Assembly: GCA_030838265.1 (NCBI GenBank)
Contig: JAUTXA010000211.1
Span: 1-12,636, forward strand
DNA from: Actinomycetota bacterium
GTDB taxonomy: Bacteria; Actinomycetota; Acidimicrobiia; Acidimicrobiales; BP-101
Reading direction: 5' to 3'
DNA length: 12,636 nt
Position numbers and translations under genes: made by a program
Shown here: positions 9,281-12,636 of the stretch, piece after piece
How positions within the stretch are numbered: the first letter of the stretch is position 1
Layout: every line of letters starts with the position of its first letter
The notes under the pieces: model-generated
What the model saw: only the letters and a program-made list of their open reading frames with translations
Told to the model about the DNA's origin: nothing
Database searches by the model: none

Positions 9281-10414
9281 ATGCGCGTCGCGGTCATCGG
9301 CAACGGCGGGCGCGAGCACGCCCTCCGGTCCGTCCTCTCGCGCACGGCTGAGATTGTCGAGCGGCCCAACGATGCCGACCTCGTCGTGATCGGTCCCGAG
9401 ACGCCGCTCATCGCCGGACTGGCTGACGAGCTCCGGGCGTCTGGGCTCCGCGTCTTCGGGCCCGGCGCAGACGGTGCCCGCCTCGAAGGCTCCAAGGCCT
9501 GGATGAAGGAGGTCCTGCAAAGCGCCGGGATCCCGACCGCACGGCACCAGGCCTTCGCCGATGCCGAGGGCGTTGCCGGCTTCCTCGAATCCCTGCCTGG
9601 TCCGTACGTGATCAAGACCGATTACCAGGCCGCCGGCAAGGGCGTGCTCGTGACCGACTCGCTGGTCGCGGCGGTGGACGATGCGAGGGCCAAGCTCGAG
9701 CACGGCGGGATCATCATCGAAGAGGGGATGACGGGACCGGAGCTGACGTTGCTCTGCGTGTGCGACGGGCGCCGAGCAGTGGCGCTGACCCCGTCCCGAG
9801 ACCACAAGCGGGTGGGCACCGGCGACGTCGGGCCGATGACCGGCGGCATGGGCGCCTTCTCGCCCGTCGAGGGCGTCGACGGTGACGCCATCGCCAAGGC
9901 GATCGTCCAGCCCACGCTCGACGCCTTGCGCCAACGCGGCATCGACTACCGCGGCGTCCTCTACGCCGGCCTGATGCTGACCCCCGACGGTCCCAAGGTG
10001 GTCGAGTACAACGTGCGCTTCGGCGACCCCGAGACTCAGGTCGTGCTGCCCCGGTTCGCGGGCGACCTTGCAGCCTTCCTCTCGGAGGCGGCGGCGGGCG
10101 ATCTGCAGGCCGAGCCCAGCTTCATCGATGACGCGTGGGTCACGGTCGTGCTGGCCACGGAGGGGTATCCCGGGCCGGTGCGGACCGGTGATCCCATACG
10201 CGGCCTCGACGAGGCTGCGACCCTCGAGGGCGTCACCATCTTCGAGGCGGCGGTCGCTCGGGATGGCGACGGCGTCGCCCGCACCGCGGGAGGGCGCGTG
10301 GTCAACGTCTGCGGCTCGGCCGCGACCCTCGCCGAAGCCCGCCGCCGGGCCTACGCAGCCGTCGAACAGATCTCATTCACTGGCATGCACTATCGGAAGG
10401 ACATTGCGTCATGA
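9281..10414 (+). CDS. purD: Phosphoribosylamine-glycine ligase (GAR synthetase), compact form
   Basis: PurD makes GAR from phosphoribosylamine, glycine and ATP, the second step of de novo purine synthesis. The N-terminus MRVAVIGNGGREHAL (1-15) is canonical, and so are VVIGPETPL (35-43), LEGSKAWMK, the ATP-grasp segment DHKRVGTGD with TGGMGAFSP, and EYNVRFGDPETQVVLPR (242-258). The C-terminal GARS domain ends in GMHYRKDI. The protein is 377 residues; typical PurD is about 420-430. The missing part lies mainly at residues 16-35, where the usual PGNAGT loop and following helix are absent. The glycine-rich loop reads TDYQAAGKG instead of the common DGLAAGKG, and GPMTGG replaces GPNTGG. ATG 9281 gives the canonical N-terminus; GTG 9272, overlapping the purA stop, is possible and adds three residues. 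The stop overlaps purE as ATGA. Confidence 0.93.
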   Translation: MRVAVIGNGGREHALRSVLSRTAEIVERPNDADLVVIGPETPLIAGLADELRASGLRVFGPGADGARLEGSKAWMKEVLQSAGIPTARHQAFADAEGVAGFLESLPGPYVIKTDYQAAGKGVLVTDSLVAAVDDARAKLEHGGIIIEEGMTGPELTLLCVCDGRRAVALTPSRDHKRVGTGDVGPMTGGMGAFSPVEGVDGDAIAKAIVQPTLDALRQRGIDYRGVLYAGLMLTPDGPKVVEYNVRFGDPETQVVLPRFAGDLAAFLSEAAAGDLQAEPSFIDDAWVTVVLATEGYPGPVRTGDPIRGLDEAATLEGVTIFEAAVARDGDGVARTAGGRVVNVCGSAATLAEARRRAYAAVEQISFTGMHYRKDIAS

Positions 10415-10866
10415 CTGCCTACAAAGTGGCGATCCTCATGGGGTCGCCCAATGACAAAGAGAAGATGGCTGGGGCCTCGGAGATGCTCTCCCGCTTCGGG
10501 GTCGAGGTCGACGAGCGGGTGCTCTCGGCTCACCGCAACCCGGCTGACGTTGCCGCCTTTGCCTCCGGCGCTCGCGCCGACGGCTTCGCCGCCCTCATCT
10601 GCGGCGCTGGGATGGCGGCCCACCTGGCTGGCGTCGTCGCCGCCCACACCACCCTGCCGGTCATCGGCGTTCCCCTTTCAGGCGGCGCCCTCAACGGTAC
10701 GGACGCCCTTTACGCCACGGTGCAGATGCCGAAGGGGATCCCAGTGGCGACGGTTGCCATCGACGGTTCCGCCAACGCGGGAATCCTGGTCGTCGAGATG
10801 TTGGCGATCACCGACAAGGGGCTGGGCCAGAAGCTCGATGACTTCCGGGCCGGAGGCGCCCGGTGA
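10411..10866 (+). CDS. purE: N5-carboxyaminoimidazole ribonucleotide mutase (class I PurE)
   Basis: A 151-residue PurE, the normal length for the single-domain enzyme. It converts N5-CAIR to CAIR. Visible motifs are ILMGSPND (8-15, usually MGSDSD), SAHRNP (39-44, catalytic His41), CGAGMAAHLAGVVAA (64-78, usually GAGGAAHLPG) and VQMPKGIPVATVAIDG (104-119). The GAGxAAHLxG signature and the NAGIL helix point to class I, which uses the PurK product, rather than class II AIR carboxylase. No purK is visible in this window, so it should lie elsewhere. ATG 10411 overlaps the purD stop by 4 bases, and GGAAGGA (10396-10402) sits 8 bases upstream. The stop is 11 bases from the end of an oppositely oriented small gene. 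Confidence 0.96.
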   Translation: MTAYKVAILMGSPNDKEKMAGASEMLSRFGVEVDERVLSAHRNPADVAAFASGARADGFAALICGAGMAAHLAGVVAAHTTLPVIGVPLSGGALNGTDALYATVQMPKGIPVATVAIDGSANAGILVVEMLAITDKGLGQKLDDFRAGGAR

Positions 10867-10877
10867 GGGCAGGGGTT

Positions 10878-11069
10878 CTAGACCCGGCTGGCGCGACGCC
10901 TGCGCCCACCCGGGCGACGGACGCCGGCGGCGACCAAGGCGCAGGGGATGCAGAAGGGGGGCTTCTCGGGCCCGTACGTGTAGACGAGGCAGTCGGCACA
11001 GAAGTCATCGCCGCAGGTCCGGCAATTCGCCGATGCGGTGTCGAACGGATGCTTCCTGCAGGCCGCCAT
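10878..11069 (-). CDS. Small Cys-rich zinc-finger-like protein (B-box/RING-like spacing)
   Basis: A 63-residue protein with eight potential metal ligands: Cys4, His7, Cys16, Cys19, Cys24, Cys27, Cys40 and Cys43. The spacing is C-x2-H, C-x2-C, C-x2-C, C-x2-C, consistent with two zinc sites in a B-box or cross-brace-like fold. CLVYTYGPEKPPFCIPCAL (27-45) resembles a small actinobacterial family I recall but cannot name. The tail from residue 51 is very Arg-rich (RRPGGRRRRASR), which suggests nucleic acid or acidic-partner binding. No function is known to me. ATG 11069 is chosen because GGAGGG (11080-11075 on the minus strand) lies 5 bases before it; ATG 11084 would add five residues and contain that site. 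The gene runs against the surrounding pur genes and converges on purE with an 11-base gap. Confidence 0.8.
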   Translation of the reverse strand: MAACRKHPFDTASANCRTCGDDFCADCLVYTYGPEKPPFCIPCALVAAGVRRPGGRRRRASRV

Positions 11070-11074
11070 GACGT

Positions 11075-11080
11075 CCCTCC
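11075..11080 (-). promoter_or_regulatory. Ribosome binding site GGAGGG fixing the small zinc-finger start
   Basis: GGAGGG reads on the minus strand with a 5-base spacer to ATG 11069. It would lie inside the coding sequence if the upstream ATG 11084 were used, so it decides the start. Confidence 0.75.
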
Positions 11081-11093
11081 ACATGCCCTCGCC

Positions 11094-11122
11094 AAAGTAC
11101 GACCACCGATCGCAGCCGCCAA
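11094..11122 (-). promoter_or_regulatory. Candidate promoter of the small zinc-finger gene
   Basis: Read on the minus strand, TTGGCG (11122-11117) is followed after exactly 17 bases by TACTTT (11099-11094), a TANNNT-type -10. Transcription would start near 11087, just before GGAGGG, giving a short leader. The spacing is ideal but the -35 matches only at TTG. A TTGACT hexamer further upstream has the wrong spacing (25 bases). Confidence 0.45.
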
Positions 11123-11156
11123 TGAGTCAATCGGCCTAAGTTCCCGATTCCTTGAG

Positions 11157-11179
11157 CACGGGGGCGGAGCGCGCCCGTG
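11157..11179 (+). promoter_or_regulatory. Predicted hairpin covering the purB ribosome binding site and start codon
   Basis: The left arm CACGGGGGCG (11157-11166) pairs with the right arm CGCGCCCGTG (11170-11179) at 9 of 10 positions (one G-G mismatch), with a GAG loop. The last three bases of the right arm are the purB GTG start, and the loop contains part of the GGAG ribosome binding site. If it forms in the mRNA it would hide the initiation site. In so GC-rich a sequence it may be accidental. Confidence 0.4.
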
Positions 11180-12484
11180 ATCCCCCGCTACTCCCTGCCC
11201 GAGATGGCGGACTTGTTCACTGATGAGGCTCGGTTCACGACCTGGCTCGAGGTTGAGATCCTCGTCGTCGAGGCGTGGGCCCAGCTCGGTGTGGTGCCCG
11301 CCCAGGAGGCCCGGGCCGTGCGGGACCGGGCCCCCGTGGTCGACGCCGGCATGGTCGCCGCCATCGCCGAGCGGGAGCAGGTCACCGACCACGACGTCGC
11401 CGCTTTCGTCGATGTCGTCCAAGGCGCCATCGGCCCGCCGGCCGGCAACTGGGTGCACTACGGGCTCACGTCGTCGGACGTGGTCGACACGGCGCTGAGC
11501 CTCACCCTCACGCGGGCCTCGGATCTCCTCATCGAGGCGGCGAGCGCCCTCATCGACGTGCTCAAGGCTCGGGCGCTCGAACTGCGCGACGCGGCAATGG
11601 TGGGTCGCACCCACGGCATCCATGCCGAGCCCACGACGTTCGGCACCAAGCTGGCTCTCTGGGCCCTGCAGGCCGATCGCGACCGTGATCGGCTCCGCAC
11701 GGCCCGGCGGCGCATCGCGGTTGGGAAGTTGAGCGGAGCGGTCGGCACGTATTCCAACATCGATCCCTCGGTTGAGGCTCATGTCTGCGCGGCCCTCGGC
11801 CTCGAGGCGGTGCCCGCCACCCAGGTGATCGCCCGCGACCGGCACGCCGAGTACCTGTGGGCCTGCGCATCGGTCGGGGCCAGCGTCGAGCTCATGGCCA
11901 CCGAGATCCGTCACCTCCAGCGCACCGAGGTGGGAGAAGCCCGTGAGCCCTTCCGGGCCGGGCAGAAGGGGAGCTCGGCCATGCCCCACAAGCGCAACCC
12001 CATCAAGACCGAGCAGCTCTCGGGTCTGGCCCGTGTGCTGCGGGGCAACCTCGGGGCCGGGCTCGAGGACGTGGCCCTCTGGCACGAGCGCGACATCAGT
12101 CATAGCTCGGTCGAGCGGATCATCCTCCCGGACTCGAGCCTGCTCGCCTACTACGTGCTGCGCCGGGCCGCGGCGGTGATCGAGGGCTTGGTGGTCGATC
12201 GGGAGCGCATGCTCGAGAACCTCGAGCTCTCGCACGGTCTGGTGTTCAGCCAGCCCGTCCTGCTGGCCCTCGTGGCGGGGGGGATGACGCGCGATGACGC
12301 CTACCGGATCGTGCAGCGCAACGCCATGGCCGCGTGGGAGAACCGTAAGCCGTTCCGGTCGCTGCTCGAGGCCGACCCCGACGTGATCGTCGACCCCTCG
12401 CAGCTCGATGAGGCCTTCTCACTCGAGCATTCGCTTCGCCACACCGATCGTATCTTCGCTGCCCTCGACGACGTCGCGGGCTGA
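11177..12484 (+). CDS. purB: Adenylosuccinate lyase
   Basis: A 435-residue PurB of the fumarase/aspartase superfamily, the usual length. It releases fumarate from SAICAR and from adenylosuccinate, so it serves both IMP synthesis and AMP formation. Visible motifs: RYSLPEMADLFTDEARF at the N-terminus; TDHDVAAFV (70-78); HYGLTSSDVVDTA (94-106), the first substrate-binding region; GRTHGIHAEPTTFG (143-156) with general-acid His146; and the family signature GSSAMPHKRNP (265-275) on the mobile catalytic loop with its catalytic Ser. The homotetramer would build each active site from three chains, as known for the family. GTG 11177 is supported by the canonical MIPRYSLPEM start and by GGAG at 11166-11169, 7 bases upstream. 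purC follows after 13 bases, so the pair is co-transcribed. A small opposite-strand gene separates purB from purE. Confidence 0.98.
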   Translation: MIPRYSLPEMADLFTDEARFTTWLEVEILVVEAWAQLGVVPAQEARAVRDRAPVVDAGMVAAIAEREQVTDHDVAAFVDVVQGAIGPPAGNWVHYGLTSSDVVDTALSLTLTRASDLLIEAASALIDVLKARALELRDAAMVGRTHGIHAEPTTFGTKLALWALQADRDRDRLRTARRRIAVGKLSGAVGTYSNIDPSVEAHVCAALGLEAVPATQVIARDRHAEYLWACASVGASVELMATEIRHLQRTEVGEAREPFRAGQKGSSAMPHKRNPIKTEQLSGLARVLRGNLGAGLEDVALWHERDISHSSVERIILPDSSLLAYYVLRRAAAVIEGLVVDRERMLENLELSHGLVFSQPVLLALVAGGMTRDDAYRIVQRNAMAAWENRKPFRSLLEADPDVIVDPSQLDEAFSLEHSLRHTDRIFAALDDVAG

Positions 12485-12497
12485 CCAGGAAGGACCT

Positions 12498-12636
12498 ATG
12501 ACTCTCAACCACCTCTACAGCGGCAAGGTTCGCGACATCTACGATGCCGGCGACGGCCGCCTTTTGTTCGTGGCCTCCGACCGCCTGTCGGCGTTCGACG
12601 TGGTGATGACCGAGCCCGTCCCCGACAAGGGCCGAG
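12498..12636 (+). CDS. purC: SAICAR synthetase, 5' part (runs off the window)
   Basis: The first 46 residues of phosphoribosylaminoimidazole-succinocarboxamide synthase, which joins Asp to CAIR using ATP. LYSGKVRDIYDAGDGRLLFV (6-25) is the N-terminal glycine-rich nucleotide-binding region. SDRLSAFDVVM (27-37) is the conserved SDRISAFD motif, and EPVPDKGR is its usual continuation. The frame is still open at the window end. ATG 12498 follows GGAAGG (12488-12493) and lies 13 bases after the purB stop, which indicates a purB-purC operon. Its product is the direct substrate of PurB. Confidence 0.97.
   Translation, partial: MTLNHLYSGKVRDIYDAGDGRLLFVASDRLSAFDVVMTEPVPDKGR

Noticed and set aside
11151..11157. 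CTTGAGC, a HAIR-like half-site before purB
   Set aside because: No TCAAG partner lies 11 bases after the CTTGA core.

Overview
The window is a dense, GC-rich bacterial chromosome segment with almost no non-coding DNA. Nearly all genes lie on the + strand. An actinobacterium is the most likely source. The evidence is a dnaJ-hspR pair, clpB carrying an HspR-type (HAIR-like) operator, GTG starts, C/G-rich third codon positions, and a small Cys-rich protein of a type I associate with Actinobacteria. A deep-branching lineage such as Acidimicrobiia is my guess, from protein flavour only. Nothing here looks mobile or foreign: there are no transposases, integrases, CRISPR arrays, tRNAs or rRNAs.

Region 1 (1-2241) is the tail of a heat-shock operon: the 3' part of dnaJ, then the MerR-family repressor gene hspR, then an MFS transporter whose GTG start overlaps the hspR stop. 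dnaK and grpE would be expected upstream, outside the window. Region 2 (2242-4133) holds a secreted CocE/S15-type serine hydrolase. A strong intrinsic terminator follows it, and then the clpB control region with a palindrome in exactly the HAIR geometry (CTTGA-N11-TCAAG). Region 3 (4134-6614) is clpB, the disaggregase that works with DnaK/DnaJ/GrpE. HspR made in region 1 very probably represses it, so the window contains both the regulator and one of its targets.

Region 4 (6615-7876) encodes a membrane-anchored or secreted HExxH protein with a possible leaderless promoter. Region 5 (7995-12636) is a de novo purine cluster: purA, purD, purE, then purB and the start of purC. purA-purD-purE are packed tightly, with a 5-base gap and a 4-base ATGA overlap. 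A 63-residue eight-ligand zinc-finger-like protein is encoded on the opposite strand between purE and purB, with its own candidate promoter. The cluster covers GAR formation (PurD), N5-CAIR to CAIR (PurE), SAICAR synthesis (PurC), the SAICAR/adenylosuccinate lyase steps (PurB) and the first AMP-specific step (PurA).

Most of the window is ordinary core metabolism and proteostasis. The points most worth a second look are the clpB operator paired with hspR, a PurD that lacks about 33 residues of its N-domain and has altered ATP-grasp motifs, a ClpB with a shortened D2 segment, a predicted hairpin over the purB start, and the antisense zinc-finger gene inside the pur cluster. I found no convincing wholly new multi-gene system.
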